Shown here in pieces: positions 18,514 through 28,445 of a stretch of DNA of 64,000 nucleotides (position 1 is the stretch's first letter; each line of letters starts with the position of its first letter). Source of the stretch: Desulfobacterales bacterium (GTDB taxonomy: Bacteria > Desulfobacterota > Desulfobacteria > Desulfobacterales > JADGBH01); the NCBI GenBank assembly GCA_015231595.1, contig JADGBH010000007.1, forward strand, positions 38,949 through 102,948, in the 5' to 3' direction. Under the pieces are notes generated by a model. That model ran no database searches, was not told the DNA's origin, and saw only the letters and a list, made by a program, of their open reading frames with translations. A program made the translations under genes and the position numbers.

Positions 18514-19177
18514 ATCCGATCATTGCAGACATCATATCTCCAGCATTTTCAGCATGGTCGGCTACAGAACCTATGATTGAAGCCAGTTTTAAAGTATGAA
18601 ACAAGGATAATGGATCATCTTTAAGGGTAAAAATCTTTTGAATAATCATATCTTCTACTTTATCAGCTTCATTTTCCATCTGATGGAGTTTTTTTATTAT
18701 CTCCTTTGCTTTCTTTTTATTTTTTGCAGAATAAGTTCTAAAATAAATATCAGCCTCAGTAACCAGCGAAATTAATTCTTCAGCAGGATCAATCACAGTA
18801 TCAACAAAAAGCATAAAGTCTTTTTCAATTTCTTTTGGAATGCATGGTTTAGATTTACAGTAAATCCAATTTAACGCATCTTCAAGAGCATCTACAACTT
18901 TATCTTGTTCCCTTATATACATAAACACAGCAAATCTTGGAACTGGCATAATTTTTTTCTTGGCAACATTAGCTCTAATTCTTCTTTTAAGTTCATCCGC
19001 TTCGTTTTCAAGCATAATAACTTTAGCTCTAAGCTCTTCAAAATTATTGCATTGATCTGAAACATAACATTCTATTGCCTGTTGAAAAGTCCATACGCAT
19101 TCTTTAACTTTTTCAGCGTGTTTTGCAATTTCAATAAATGGAGATTTAAAAAATCTAAAAAAAAATGGAATACGCAT
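18512..19177 (-). CDS. DUF47/TIGR00153-family PhoU-like protein
   Basis: A 221-residue all-helical cytoplasmic protein of the PhoU-like DUF47 family. The family is commonly linked to Pit-type low-affinity phosphate transporters as an accessory or regulator. Signatures are the N-terminal FFRFFKSPFIEIAKHAEKV, the acidic metal-cluster-type helix LENEADELKRRIR, REQDKVVDALEDALNW, and a second LHQMENEADKVED repeat with ADHAENAGDMM at the C-terminus. A pit gene is not adjacent here, which is unusual. The longer frame starting at 19201 is rejected because AAGGAGG lies just before the ATG at 19177. The helicase gene ends 33 bases upstream on the same strand. Confidence 0.85.
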   Translation of the reverse strand: MRIPFFFRFFKSPFIEIAKHAEKVKECVWTFQQAIECYVSDQCNNFEELRAKVIMLENEADELKRRIRANVAKKKIMPVPRFAVFMYIREQDKVVDALEDALNWIYCKSKPCIPKEIEKDFMLFVDTVIDPAEELISLVTEADIYFRTYSAKNKKKAKEIIKKLHQMENEADKVEDMIIQKIFTLKDDPLSLFHTLKLASIIGSVADHAENAGDMMSAMIG

Positions 19178-19210
19178 ATTAATTGTCCTCCTTAAAATCA
19201 ATCATATAAT

Positions 19211-21160
19211 CTAATAAACATTTGAAACAGTAAATCTTTTTAAAACAGTTTTAGGAAGTCCTTCTAAAAAACGAGAAGGACAATTTAAGACCATACGTGT
19301 GCTTCTATCATAAACATTGGAAGGATATGTAAAAATAAGGTTTTCCTTTGCTCTTGTAGCAGCTACATACATAAGTCTTAATTCTTCTTCAAAATCATCA
19401 GTATGCTTTATGTTATAAAAAGATGGAAACTTCCCGTCAAGCGTCCATATTACAAAGGCTGTATGCCATTCAAGACCTTTTGCTGAATGAATTGTAGAAA
19501 GAATAAGTTTTCCGCTATGGTTTGAATGAGTATCACACATGGAAGCTTCATCAACTGTGTTAGGCGGTTCAAGTGCCATATCAACAACAAACTCTTCAAG
19601 GGATTTGTATCTATCCATTATTATAACAAATTGTTCAAGATCTTTAACCCTTTTCAAATAATCATCATATTTGCTTTCAAAAATCGGCATATAATATTGC
19701 AATACAGTATTTCCAATTTCACCTACAGAAAAGCCATCTTTGCTCACCGATTTAAATAATTCAGCAAGGTCCTTCATTCCAGAAGCATATCCACGTTTAA
19801 ATTTCATATTAAACAAGCCTTGATAACCACTACCTTGAGATACTAACTCATTGTATATCATTTTGGCACTCTTCTGGCCAACATTACGAACAAGAAGAAG
19901 AATCCTATTCCAGCTAACAGAGTCATAATGATTTACCATCACTTTTAAGTAAGCTAAAAGGTCTTTTAAATGAGACGACTCCATAAATTTGAATCCGCCT
20001 ACCTTAATATAAGGAATTTTTTCTTTATTAAGTTCTAATTCAAGGTCAAATGTAAGGTAGCTCGCCCTAAAAAGCACAGCAATATCATCTAATTGTATTT
20101 TTTCATCTTTATTAAGCTTTAAAATATTATTAACAAGATATCTTGACTGATCATACTCCGTATATAACTTCACAAGCAAAGGAATATTTCCGCCTGTCTC
20201 TTTCGTAGTAAAAAGTTTTTTCGAATATTTGTCTTTTGCTTGTTCAATAAGAACATTAGTTAAATCCAAAATTGGCTGACAGCTTCTATAATTTTCTTCA
20301 AGGGTTATAATTGTAGTGTCTGAAAAAATTTTAGGAAAGTCTATAATATTCTTAAAATTCGCGCCCCTAAAAGAATATATGCTTTGGGAGTCATCTCCTA
20401 CAACCATAATATTTTTATGGGTACTTGCTAAAAAATAAACCAAATCAGCTTGAATAGAATTTGTATCTTGATACTCATCTACCATTATATAGGAATACGT
20501 TGATGATACTTTTTTACATATCTCAGGATAATCTTGAAATAAATTTTTAAGATATACCAGCAAGTCATCATAATCTAAAAGCTTCTGATCAAATTTTATT
20601 TTTTTATAAAAATCATTTACAGTAATAAAAAATTCAATCGAATCTGAATATTGCTTATATTCATCATTGATTATTTCCTCAATAGGCATATTTTTATTAA
20701 TGGATTTGCTAATAACATCTGGGATAGTTCTTTTATTTGAAGGCTTTTTACCTGTAAATTCTAATTCTTTTACAATATGGCTTACTAATTCTTCAGAATC
20801 TTTTCTATCTAATATTGTAAAATTACTTTGCAGTCCCATAACAGGAGCGTATCTTCTTAAAAGCATATTTGCAAAAGAATGAAAAGTTCCTCCTGCTACT
20901 CCGCTGCATCTATTATCGAGCAATTTATTAGCCCTTGAAATCATTTCAAAAGAAGCTTTTCTTGTAAATGTCAAAAGAAGAATAGAATTTGAAATTACAC
21001 CATCTTCCACAAGACGAGCGACTCTATAAGTCAATGTTCGAGTTTTTCCACTTCCAGCTCCAGCTATTATTAAAAAAGAACCGTCTTTTGCTGTAACAGC
21101 TTTAAGCTGGGCAGGGTTTAACTCCTTTTCGTAATCAATTTTATATTTTTTACTTTCCAT
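19211..21160 (-). CDS. UvrD/Rep/PcrA-type superfamily I ATP-dependent DNA helicase
   Basis: A protein of about 649 residues. Motifs appear in order: Q-motif LNPAQLKAVTA, Walker A IAGAGSGKTRTL, Ia LLLTFTRKAS, TFHSFA, Walker B VDEYQDTNSIQ, III VVGDDSQSIYSFRGA, IV ITLEENYRS, V STIHSAKGLEWHTAFVIW and VI LRLMYVAATRAKENL. It should unwind DNA 3' to 5' during repair or replication restart. It is slightly shorter than E. coli UvrD (720) or Rep (673). A longer frame begins at 21223, but the start before KYKIDYEKELNPAQ at 21160 matches the usual family N-terminus; neither has a strong ribosome site. It lies upstream of the DUF47 gene with no obvious functional tie. Confidence 0.88.
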   Translation of the reverse strand: MESKKYKIDYEKELNPAQLKAVTAKDGSFLIIAGAGSGKTRTLTYRVARLVEDGVISNSILLLTFTRKASFEMISRANKLLDNRCSGVAGGTFHSFANMLLRRYAPVMGLQSNFTILDRKDSEELVSHIVKELEFTGKKPSNKRTIPDVISKSINKNMPIEEIINDEYKQYSDSIEFFITVNDFYKKIKFDQKLLDYDDLLVYLKNLFQDYPEICKKVSSTYSYIMVDEYQDTNSIQADLVYFLASTHKNIMVVGDDSQSIYSFRGANFKNIIDFPKIFSDTTIITLEENYRSCQPILDLTNVLIEQAKDKYSKKLFTTKETGGNIPLLVKLYTEYDQSRYLVNNILKLNKDEKIQLDDIAVLFRASYLTFDLELELNKEKIPYIKVGGFKFMESSHLKDLLAYLKVMVNHYDSVSWNRILLLVRNVGQKSAKMIYNELVSQGSGYQGLFNMKFKRGYASGMKDLAELFKSVSKDGFSVGEIGNTVLQYYMPIFESKYDDYLKRVKDLEQFVIIMDRYKSLEEFVVDMALEPPNTVDEASMCDTHSNHSGKLILSTIHSAKGLEWHTAFVIWTLDGKFPSFYNIKHTDDFEEELRLMYVAATRAKENLIFTYPSNVYDRSTRMVLNCPSRFLEGLPKTVLKRFTVSNVY

Positions 21161-21364
21161 AAATAAATATTCACTATTAGTATTCCCTAATTTAAAATAT
21201 CTTTCCTTATAATTTTTTATCATTTAAATCAATGCAATAATTAAATAGGCAAATTAAAAAAAAGATTGGATGTATTTCGATATATTGAGATAAAAAGTTG
21301 AAGATATTCGGAGGAACTTCCTAAATAATAATATAGTTTTTTCGGAAGATTTTATTTTTTTATT

Positions 21365-21394
21365 GAGGGGGGCAACCTCATATGTGATCGCCCC
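21365..21394. repeat. Hairpin downstream of the solute-binding protein gene
   Basis: GGGGCAACC and GATCGCCCC form a nine-pair stem with two G-T pairs. It follows the binding-protein gene on the minus strand but lacks a T-run there; on the plus strand TTTTTT follows after eight bases. The arms resemble the GGGGCGACC hairpins at 18483 and 24552. Confidence 0.4.
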
Positions 21395-21418
21395 AAACCA
21401 CTTTTTTAAGGGTGTTCA

Positions 21419-22174
21419 TTATTCTTTAAGATTGTACTTCTTTAAAATCTCAGAATAAATCCCTTTTTCTTTTATTGATTTCAAACCTGAGTTAAATTTT
21501 TCTTTAATCTCAGACGAATTAGGATATATTTTTGAAACCATCAGATGGAGTTCGCTTACATTTAATGGTTTTTTTAAAGTGTCAAAATCATCAATATCCT
21601 TGGGGAATAATTTTTTTATAAGTCCCCATCCAACAAGCTCTTCTGTAGCAAGAAGTTCAAATCTTCCAGCATATAGTTTTTCCATGCCTGTAGTATCGCT
21701 CGAAGCATAGTCAACCTTTAAACCAGCCTCTTTAAAATCTTTTTCATACCAATATCCTAATGTGCCTCCTAATTTATAGTCTTTTAAGTCAGAAAAATTT
21801 TCCCAGACTACCTCTTTTTTTAATTTCGATTTCATAAAAAAGAACCGACCTGTAGAAGACGCAACATTATCTGTAAAGTCAAAATCTTTTTTTCTTTCCT
21901 CGCTTACAGCGTAAGGAAAGGTAGCAAAAGCTTTTCCTTCTTTTACAGTCAATTCACAACGTTTCCAAGGTAAAAATTGATATTCTATCTCTACTCCAAT
22001 CTCCTTGAAAACAGCAGTTACAATTTCAGAAAAAAAACCATAATTTTCTATTTTTTCGGAAGTATATGGTTCCCATTCACCCGTTACAAGAACTACCTTG
22101 TCTGCAGCAAAAGAATTTGCTCCAAACAATACTAAAATTAATACAACCGCAACAAAAATTGAAACTTTTCTCAT
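21419..22174 (-). CDS. Periplasmic solute-binding protein, amino-acid family 3 type
   Basis: A 251-residue protein with a clear signal peptide (MRKVSIFVAVVLILVLFG, cleavage near ANSFAA). The mature part begins VVLVTGEWEPYTSEK, a typical SBP_bac_3 opening, followed by GFFSEIVTAVFKEIGVEIEYQFLPWKRC and FATFPYAVSEERKKDFDFTD. Such orphan binding proteins in Desulfobacterota often stand alone or feed sensor kinases rather than a transporter; no permease or ATPase is adjacent. The ligand is unknown. A strong ribosome site (GGGGGGA) precedes the ATG. Confidence 0.87.
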   Translation of the reverse strand: MRKVSIFVAVVLILVLFGANSFAADKVVLVTGEWEPYTSEKIENYGFFSEIVTAVFKEIGVEIEYQFLPWKRCELTVKEGKAFATFPYAVSEERKKDFDFTDNVASSTGRFFFMKSKLKKEVVWENFSDLKDYKLGGTLGYWYEKDFKEAGLKVDYASSDTTGMEKLYAGRFELLATEELVGWGLIKKLFPKDIDDFDTLKKPLNVSELHLMVSKIYPNSSEIKEKFNSGLKSIKEKGIYSEILKKYNLKE

Positions 22175-22229
22175 TTCTTATCCCCCCTTCCCATTTTTTT
22201 AGTAATTAAAACTGTTTTTTACAGGAAAA

Positions 22230-22258
22230 TTAATAAAACTAAAAAAATTGTATGTCAA
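22230..22258 (-). promoter_or_regulatory. Sigma70-type promoter for the solute-binding protein gene
   Basis: On the minus strand TTGACA (22258-22253), a 17-base spacer and TATTAA (22235-22230) precede the gene, whose start lies about 56 bases downstream. Confidence 0.55.
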
Positions 22259-22414
22259 CTAAATAAATGATCTGTTGGTAAAGAATCGGAAAAATTTTTA
22301 GGAATATTTAGAAATATAGTAAATAAGGCATAATTTATTGCATTTCAGAATAAATAAGTTTAATAATAAATTAAAATTTATAAATTTTAAACCTAATTTA
22401 AAGATGATACAAAT

Positions 22415-24517
22415 ATGAGTCAAGACAAATTTGAGACTATATGCCCAGCCTGTAAAAATATAATAAAAGCAGATTTAACGCTTTTTATTGGGAAAAAGAT
22501 CGAATGTAATAAATGCGGAAATAAGTTCGAACTTGTAAAACAAAATGGGAAACTCCCGCTTATAGTAAGATTAGCATTATCTCAAAATTTTATAACTGAC
22601 AAGGAAGTAAATGAAGCCTTATCCATTCGAGAAAATGATATACTATCAGGAATTAACACGAGTATCGAAGAAATTTGTGTTAAAAAAAATTTCATTTCTG
22701 CAAAACAAATGGCTTTTCTTCATTCTTTAGTTGAACTATTTAATACGAGAAAAAAGGATCATAAATTTTTAAAAATTGCCCTTGAAAACAGCTATACAAT
22801 ACAAAAAGAAATAGATAATGCTTTTAAACTTCAGATAGAAGAATTTAAAAAAATTAAACGAATCAGAGCTATTAAAGCTATACTCCTTGAAGCAGGCGCT
22901 TTAACTGAAAAAGAAGCGGAAGAAGCTGACGGGTTTGCTCAAAGAGCTTTTGATGTTGAAGCGTTATTTGATATTTCATTTTCGGAAAATAACCTTGAAG
23001 CTTATATCTCTTCCTTATATGGAATACCGAACACAATTACGGTTGAAGATATAAAAAAATTTTTAAGTGAAAACAATGTTAAATACGGCATTGTAGATGA
23101 TTCTAAAATATCTGAATTCATTAAAAATTCAGATATTAATAAACCATTTTGTATTGCAGCTGGCAAACCTTTTAAACCTTGGATTGAGCCTCAAATAAAA
23201 TATTATTTTGATATCGAATATATGAGTATAGGTACAATTAAACCCGACGGGTCAATTGATTTTAAAGAAAAAGGAACTGTTCCAAGTGTAAAATCAGAAG
23301 ATATTCTTGCTGAAAAAATCCCAATGATGCCAGGAATTCCAGGTATAGATGTATTCGGAAATCCAATTGAACCTCCGAAACCAAAGGATATAAAGCTTAG
23401 AAAAGGCCAAGGAACATATTTATCAGACGATGAATCAAAGATTTATGCACGGATAAGCGGCCAGCCAAAAGTTTTTTTTGGGGGTAAATTTTCTGTATTA
23501 ACTGAGCACTTAATAGAAGGTGACATTGATTTAAAAACAGGTCACGTAGAGTTTAACGGGAATGTTAACATAAAAGGCTCTGTTCAAAACGGTTTTAGAG
23601 TGAAAGGTGTTAATATATCGGCAGAAGACATATATGCTGCAACTATAGAGGCAAACGGAGATGTGATTGTATCAGGAGGTATAGTTGGAGCAAATATAAC
23701 TGCTAGAGGATTAGTTGTTGCTAAATTTATCAGGGAATCAAATATTTCTACTTATGGAGATGTCATAATTTCAAAAGAAATAATTGATTCTGACATTCTT
23801 ATAAGCGGAGCTTGCACCATAAAACAGGGAAAAATTATTAATTCAAATATAGTTGCAAGACAAGGCATTGAAGCTTGTGATATTGGAACAGCCGTTTCAA
23901 ATTCTTCTAAAATTAAAGTTGGCGACGATGAACATATCGAAAAAGAACTTAATAGAGTTAAAAATGATATCTCAAATAAAAAAGAAGCGCTTTTAGAACT
24001 CGGACGTCTTCAAGAAGAAAAAGAAAAAATTAAAATTGAATCTGCTGAGCTTGAACTTGTAAAAGCAAGAGTGCTTGACGCAAGAAAAGTTTTTTTAGAT
24101 AAAATAGAAGAATTTAAAAAACAAATCCAAAAAAAACAGGTTGAAAAAACTCAAGAATTACTTAACGAACTTATAAAAAGATCGGCAACTGTGAATGAAG
24201 CTTTGATTAATCTTAATGATAGACATTATGAGATAGATAAAAAAATAGAAGAATTTAAAAATAAACAAAAAATCATTGAAGATGCAATTGAAGAATTATA
24301 CGACGAAAAAAAAGATATAGTCCTATGGTCAAAAAAGAATAAAAGCCGTTCTTTTGTAAAAGTGTTAGGCACGATATATGAAGGAACAAAAATTTCCGGG
24401 GAGTATTCAAGCGTTACGATTCAGCATCAGTTTAAAAATGTTGACATAAAAGAAGTAAAAGTAAATGACCCTACATCTAAAATTGATTATAGGATGGATG
24501 TTATCAAAAAAAGATAA
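22415..24517 (+). CDS. FapA-family (DUF342) protein with N-terminal zinc ribbon
   Basis: A 700-residue cytoplasmic protein. Residues 1-45 hold a zinc ribbon (CPAC...CNKCGNKFEL). An adaptor-like helical region follows, then the FapA core (about 230-490) with the DUF342 signature KIPMMPGIPGIDVFGNPIEP and a beta-helix of repeats such as GHVEFNGNVNIKGSVQNGF. A long coiled coil (about 495-620) and a short closing domain end it. Members of this family are thought to act in cell-surface, flagellar or division-related scaffolding; a precise role is not known. The ribosome site is weak (AAAGATG). It is a single gene, convergent with the unknown gene at 24593. Confidence 0.82.
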   Translation: MSQDKFETICPACKNIIKADLTLFIGKKIECNKCGNKFELVKQNGKLPLIVRLALSQNFITDKEVNEALSIRENDILSGINTSIEEICVKKNFISAKQMAFLHSLVELFNTRKKDHKFLKIALENSYTIQKEIDNAFKLQIEEFKKIKRIRAIKAILLEAGALTEKEAEEADGFAQRAFDVEALFDISFSENNLEAYISSLYGIPNTITVEDIKKFLSENNVKYGIVDDSKISEFIKNSDINKPFCIAAGKPFKPWIEPQIKYYFDIEYMSIGTIKPDGSIDFKEKGTVPSVKSEDILAEKIPMMPGIPGIDVFGNPIEPPKPKDIKLRKGQGTYLSDDESKIYARISGQPKVFFGGKFSVLTEHLIEGDIDLKTGHVEFNGNVNIKGSVQNGFRVKGVNISAEDIYAATIEANGDVIVSGGIVGANITARGLVVAKFIRESNISTYGDVIISKEIIDSDILISGACTIKQGKIINSNIVARQGIEACDIGTAVSNSSKIKVGDDEHIEKELNRVKNDISNKKEALLELGRLQEEKEKIKIESAELELVKARVLDARKVFLDKIEEFKKQIQKKQVEKTQELLNELIKRSATVNEALINLNDRHYEIDKKIEEFKNKQKIIEDAIEELYDEKKDIVLWSKKNKSRSFVKVLGTIYEGTKISGEYSSVTIQHQFKNVDIKEVKVNDPTSKIDYRMDVIKKR

Positions 24518-24551
24518 GGAAAAAAATTAAATAATTTTATTTTAAATATTA

Positions 24552-24580
24552 TAGGGACGACCAGCCGCTCGCCCCTACAG
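24552..24580. terminator. Hairpin between convergent genes, second copy of the GGGGCGACC repeat
   Basis: AGGGACGA pairs with TCGCCCCT (one mismatch). The reverse complement reads GTAGGGGCGAGCGGCTGGTCGTCCC, almost the same as the terminator at 18480-18502. Its position between two convergent stops (24517 and 24593) suits a shared terminator. Confidence 0.5.
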
Positions 24581-24592
24581 AAACATAGGAAG

Positions 24593-26536
24593 TTATTTAA
24601 TGTAATAATAAAAAGTTTTGTCAATTAACTCTGAAAGAACATTTATATCTGTTCTGCTAAGTCTATTAAGAATACCTTCCCACCTTGACCTTATTCCCCC
24701 ATCTTCTGAACTTTTATTATCAAAAAATCCATAGAGCTTTAATGCGTCATCAGAAACTAATTTTTTCATTCTTTGGAGTTCAGACATAAGAGCTAATTTA
24801 TATTCATCGATGGCATCTTTTATATCATTTTGGCTACATTTTTTTTCAATAGCTTTGTCTAAGTGCTTTTTAAAACGCTCAAGACAATATGGAAGCATTT
24901 CTGAAAATTCAGATTTCCAATCATAAAAAGAGCCTGTAGTTTCAATTAAAACAATATTAGATGGAAGGTTGTTTGAATCAAACTGAACAAGCTCATCACC
25001 ATTATCAAAAAATAGATTCCCGGTCTTATGACATTTTCGGCCTAAAACTAAAGTTGAAGCTGTAGCTATTCCTAATAATATGCTTAATTTTATAATAAAT
25101 CCTGGTGTTTCATAGTAACTTTTTGGAATCTTATCAGTCACTATACCGGGATAATACGGCCTTTCAAAAAAGAAAACTGGTATTTCTCCAAAAACAATAT
25201 TATTTTCTTTTATACTAATTTCTAAAAAATCTGGGATAGCAATACCAAGACATTTAGACGAATTAAGCCTGTCCCAAATATATTCCCTGTATTCATTAGT
25301 TTCATTAATTGACTGCTCTTTGTTTTTCCCTTGGATAAGCCTATGAATTACGTCCCATTTTATCATACGAATAATACGTACAAACGTTTCTCCACTTTTC
25401 AGTTCAAAATTAACAACATATACATCTCTTGACTCCCCAAATTTATCAGCTATCGCTTTATCAATACCAATTTTAAGTGATAATCTAATTCTCCCAATAT
25501 TGATAGCAACAATATTTTCCCATGTGCTAAGATAATAAGAAATCAAATCACGAATCCTTGGTTCAACATTTAGTTCAAATACAGGATTGTTATCTTCGAA
25601 ATAGCAACCAGGCAACCAACGAACATTTAAAGAAAATTCTTGGGAAAGACCTAAACTTTGTTCCTCTAAAGTCCGTTCATTAATATTATAGAGTCTACAA
25701 AGCATGATGGTTTTCCAATGGGGATATTCAAAATCATCTTCAAGAAGTTCACGCCCACAAGCTTCCCTAAAAATAGAGGCAAATGAATCAAAGAGTAATT
25801 CAGATCCATCAATATTAATATCATCTTTTTCTAAAACTGATATCAATTTTTCCAATAAATTAATTGGCAATTCTTGATCTTTACTTAGAAAAAAATTCAA
25901 CTCTTTATAATAACGATCATTTAATTTTCCTGTAAGTTCTACAATTTCCTTAAGTCGTATGATTGCTTCTTTTTTATTTTCTCGAATAAGTGATCGTATT
26001 TTAATAAATTCGTAATAACTTAAAAATCTTTCTCCTGTGTGAAAACCATAATAATAAATTGAATTGGTGTTCACATGGCATTGGCTATTTTTTATACATT
26101 GGCATATATCTTCGTTATTATTAGGACAAGGCGATACTCTCCAGCTTTGGGAACGATGTCTGAACTCATTTCTTACCTTTTCATCATAAATTCCACTAAA
26201 CTCAATAAATGTTTTATCAAATAATCTTTGAAGAATTTTATCCGCTCGAAATATCCTTTCCATATCATTCGGAACGGGTCTGATTACAATTTTAGAATCT
26301 TTTATTTGTAAGCAAACTACTTCTTGAAAAATATCATAAAGATTAATGTCAAATTTTTTATTAAGAAGTAAAAAATCTTTTAACTTTTGTATTAACTCAA
26401 AATGAGGTTCAACCCCAGTGACAATAAAATTATATTTAGGCAATATAATCCCAGTACGGCATAAATCTTTTCCATTACGGTCTTTTTCAAAAAAATATGG
26501 GCCTAAAATATTAATACCCTTATAATTATCTATCAT
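24593..26536 (-). CDS. Large protein of unknown function
   Basis: I do not recognise this 647-residue soluble protein. It has no signal peptide or membrane segment. A cysteine-rich patch near residues 135-155 (CPNNNEDICQCIKNSQCH) could bind metal. A helical middle follows, then an alpha/beta region (about 330-470). Near residues 480-520 comes a hydrophobic helix (KLSILLGIATASTLVLG) followed by HKTGNLFFDNGDELVQFD, which faintly recalls the catalytic and metal-binding loops of atypical kinases, though the catalytic aspartate is not at the usual place. The C-terminus is helical. A good ribosome site (AAGGAG) precedes the ATG, and codon use matches the neighbours. It lies 64 bases upstream-side of the three-gene phosphorelay cluster, without an obvious operon link. 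Confidence 0.75.
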   Translation of the reverse strand: MIDNYKGINILGPYFFEKDRNGKDLCRTGIILPKYNFIVTGVEPHFELIQKLKDFLLLNKKFDINLYDIFQEVVCLQIKDSKIVIRPVPNDMERIFRADKILQRLFDKTFIEFSGIYDEKVRNEFRHRSQSWRVSPCPNNNEDICQCIKNSQCHVNTNSIYYYGFHTGERFLSYYEFIKIRSLIRENKKEAIIRLKEIVELTGKLNDRYYKELNFFLSKDQELPINLLEKLISVLEKDDINIDGSELLFDSFASIFREACGRELLEDDFEYPHWKTIMLCRLYNINERTLEEQSLGLSQEFSLNVRWLPGCYFEDNNPVFELNVEPRIRDLISYYLSTWENIVAINIGRIRLSLKIGIDKAIADKFGESRDVYVVNFELKSGETFVRIIRMIKWDVIHRLIQGKNKEQSINETNEYREYIWDRLNSSKCLGIAIPDFLEISIKENNIVFGEIPVFFFERPYYPGIVTDKIPKSYYETPGFIIKLSILLGIATASTLVLGRKCHKTGNLFFDNGDELVQFDSNNLPSNIVLIETTGSFYDWKSEFSEMLPYCLERFKKHLDKAIEKKCSQNDIKDAIDEYKLALMSELQRMKKLVSDDALKLYGFFDNKSSEDGGIRSRWEGILNRLSRTDINVLSELIDKTFYYYIK

Positions 26537-26600
26537 GAAGGCTCCTTACTTTATGATAAAATATCTTAATTTAATGCTTGAATAAAACATAGCGTTATTA

Positions 26601-28433
26601 TTAGTCATTAGTCATTAATTCTTTTAAGATTTCTAATGCTTCATCATATTCATATTCTTTTATTTTATTTTCAATTTCATTAACAACGGCATTTTGATAA
26701 TATTTTTTAAGTGAAGTAAAATCTTTATTTATTTTTTCAGGATCATTCAGACTAAGACTTTCGAGTAAATCGTTAAATATTTTTTTTATATGTTCAAGAT
26801 TAGATAATTGTTGATTATCAAAATTTTCTGAAAGGTCCGAAATTATTTCTTTGTTACTTTTCATTATTTCATCTATAGCATTAATAATAGAAGCTCTTAA
26901 AATAGGCTTGTTTAAAAAATAATTTATCTGTATCTCTTTTGAAATAGAAGCTTCAGGCTTTTGACCAAAAGGTGTTAAAAGAATAATAGGAACAGTTATT
27001 TTCATTTCTTTTCTTATTATTCTTGCCGTTTCAACTCCATCAAGACCAGACATTACCCAATCTATAATTATCAAATCAAATGATAGAACTTTAGAATTAT
27101 TTATTTTAAGGATATTTAAACATTCTTCACCCGAATATGCACTTTTTATATTAATATTAAAATTTTTCAGCATATTTTTTATTATTGTAATATTTTCATG
27201 GCAATCATCTATGATAAGAATATTTAATCCTTTTAAACTAAAGGTATCAATTTCTTTATCATTATCTTCTTGAATTTTTAGATTGATTTTAAAATAAAAG
27301 GTAGTACCTTTTCCTTCTGAGCTTTTTACGTTAATTTCTCCGCCCATTATCGTTAAAAGACTTTTACAAAATTTTAAGCCCATGCCTATTCCCATATATT
27401 TTCTTGTAGATGAAGCGTCGAGCTGATTAAAAAGCTGAAAAAGTGATTTTATATCTTTTTCCGGTATGCCAACCCCAGTATCCTTTACAAAAAAAATAAA
27501 TTGAGCTTGTCCGAATTTTTTGTCGACAGCCTTAATTCCTATAATAACAAGGCCTCCTTTTCTGTTAAATTTTATAGCATTATCTATAAGATTTGTTAAA
27601 ATTTTTTCCAGTCGCAAAAAATCTCCGATAATATTTTGAGGAACATCTTTTCCCACATCAAACAAAATTTCAATTTTATTTTCAAAAGCTCTTAAACTAA
27701 ATTTTTCGGCAATATTGTATAATAAATCGTTTAACTTAAAAGGATTAATTTTTAATTTAAACTTGTTAGCTTCAAGATTAGAGAAATCCAGTATATCGTT
27801 TAATAGAATATGAAGAGAACTTGCTGATTCTTGTATTGTTAGAATATGACGTTTTATTTCATGCTCAGATATTGACTCTAATGCAAGGTCTGATGCTGCT
27901 ATAATACCATTCATTGGAGTTAAAAGTTCATGGGTTATCGTAGCAAGGAATTGAGTTTTAGCAATATTAGCTGATTCTGCTGATATTTTAGCTTGTTCTA
28001 ATTCCGAAGTCCTCTCTTTAACTATTTCTTCAAGATGATCCCTATAACGCTTTAAGTCGAGATGCATTTTTATTCTTGCTTTAACTACAAGGGGAGAAAA
28101 AGGCTTTATAATAAAGTCAATAGCTCCGTATTCAAATCCTTTGGTTTCATCAATAGCATCGGATTTAGCAGTAATAAAGATTACTGGAATATTTGCCGTA
28201 GCGTCATTGTTTTTAAGCTGTTTACAAACTTCATATCCATCAATTCCAGGCATTATTATATCAAGAAGTATAATATCTGGCTTTGGCTCTAATGATGCTA
28301 ACTTTAAAGCTCTTTCTCCGTTAATTGCGGCGATTATTACATAGTTATTCTTTAATGTCGATATTAGTATATGAATATTTTCTGGAGAATCATCTACGAT
28401 TAAAATTTTTTGTTTACCATTGGAATCACTCAT
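26601..28433 (-). CDS. Hybrid histidine kinase: REC-HisKA-HATPase-REC
   Basis: A 610-residue soluble protein. Receiver 1 (about 8-120) has IVDDSPEN, IILLDIIMPGIDG and IIKPF. A coiled coil precedes HisKA with TITHELLTPMNGI (phospho-histidine near 167). HATPase (about 230-390) carries NLIDNAIKF, DTGVGIP and a modified G2 box GIGMGL. Receiver 2 (about 400-515) has IIDDCHEN, IIIDWVMSGLDG and LNKPI. A C-terminal helical tail (about 540-610) ends in IKEYEYDEALEILKEL, a motif shared with two other signalling proteins in the window. GGAGG precedes the ATG. The REC-HPt gene ends 13 bases upstream, so the two are surely co-transcribed. Confidence 0.9.
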   Translation of the reverse strand: MSDSNGKQKILIVDDSPENIHILISTLKNNYVIIAAINGERALKLASLEPKPDIILLDIIMPGIDGYEVCKQLKNNDATANIPVIFITAKSDAIDETKGFEYGAIDFIIKPFSPLVVKARIKMHLDLKRYRDHLEEIVKERTSELEQAKISAESANIAKTQFLATITHELLTPMNGIIAASDLALESISEHEIKRHILTIQESASSLHILLNDILDFSNLEANKFKLKINPFKLNDLLYNIAEKFSLRAFENKIEILFDVGKDVPQNIIGDFLRLEKILTNLIDNAIKFNRKGGLVIIGIKAVDKKFGQAQFIFFVKDTGVGIPEKDIKSLFQLFNQLDASSTRKYMGIGMGLKFCKSLLTIMGGEINVKSSEGKGTTFYFKINLKIQEDNDKEIDTFSLKGLNILIIDDCHENITIIKNMLKNFNINIKSAYSGEECLNILKINNSKVLSFDLIIIDWVMSGLDGVETARIIRKEMKITVPIILLTPFGQKPEASISKEIQINYFLNKPILRASIINAIDEIMKSNKEIISDLSENFDNQQLSNLEHIKKIFNDLLESLSLNDPEKINKDFTSLKKYYQNAVVNEIENKIKEYEYDEALEILKELMTND

Positions 28434-28445
28434 TGATGACCTCCA

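Noticed and set aside
24990..25040. True protein-kinase fold in the 647-residue protein
   Set aside because: The HKTGNLFFDNGDELVQFD loop lacks the catalytic aspartate at the usual position and no glycine-rich loop is seen; kept only as a weak resemblance.
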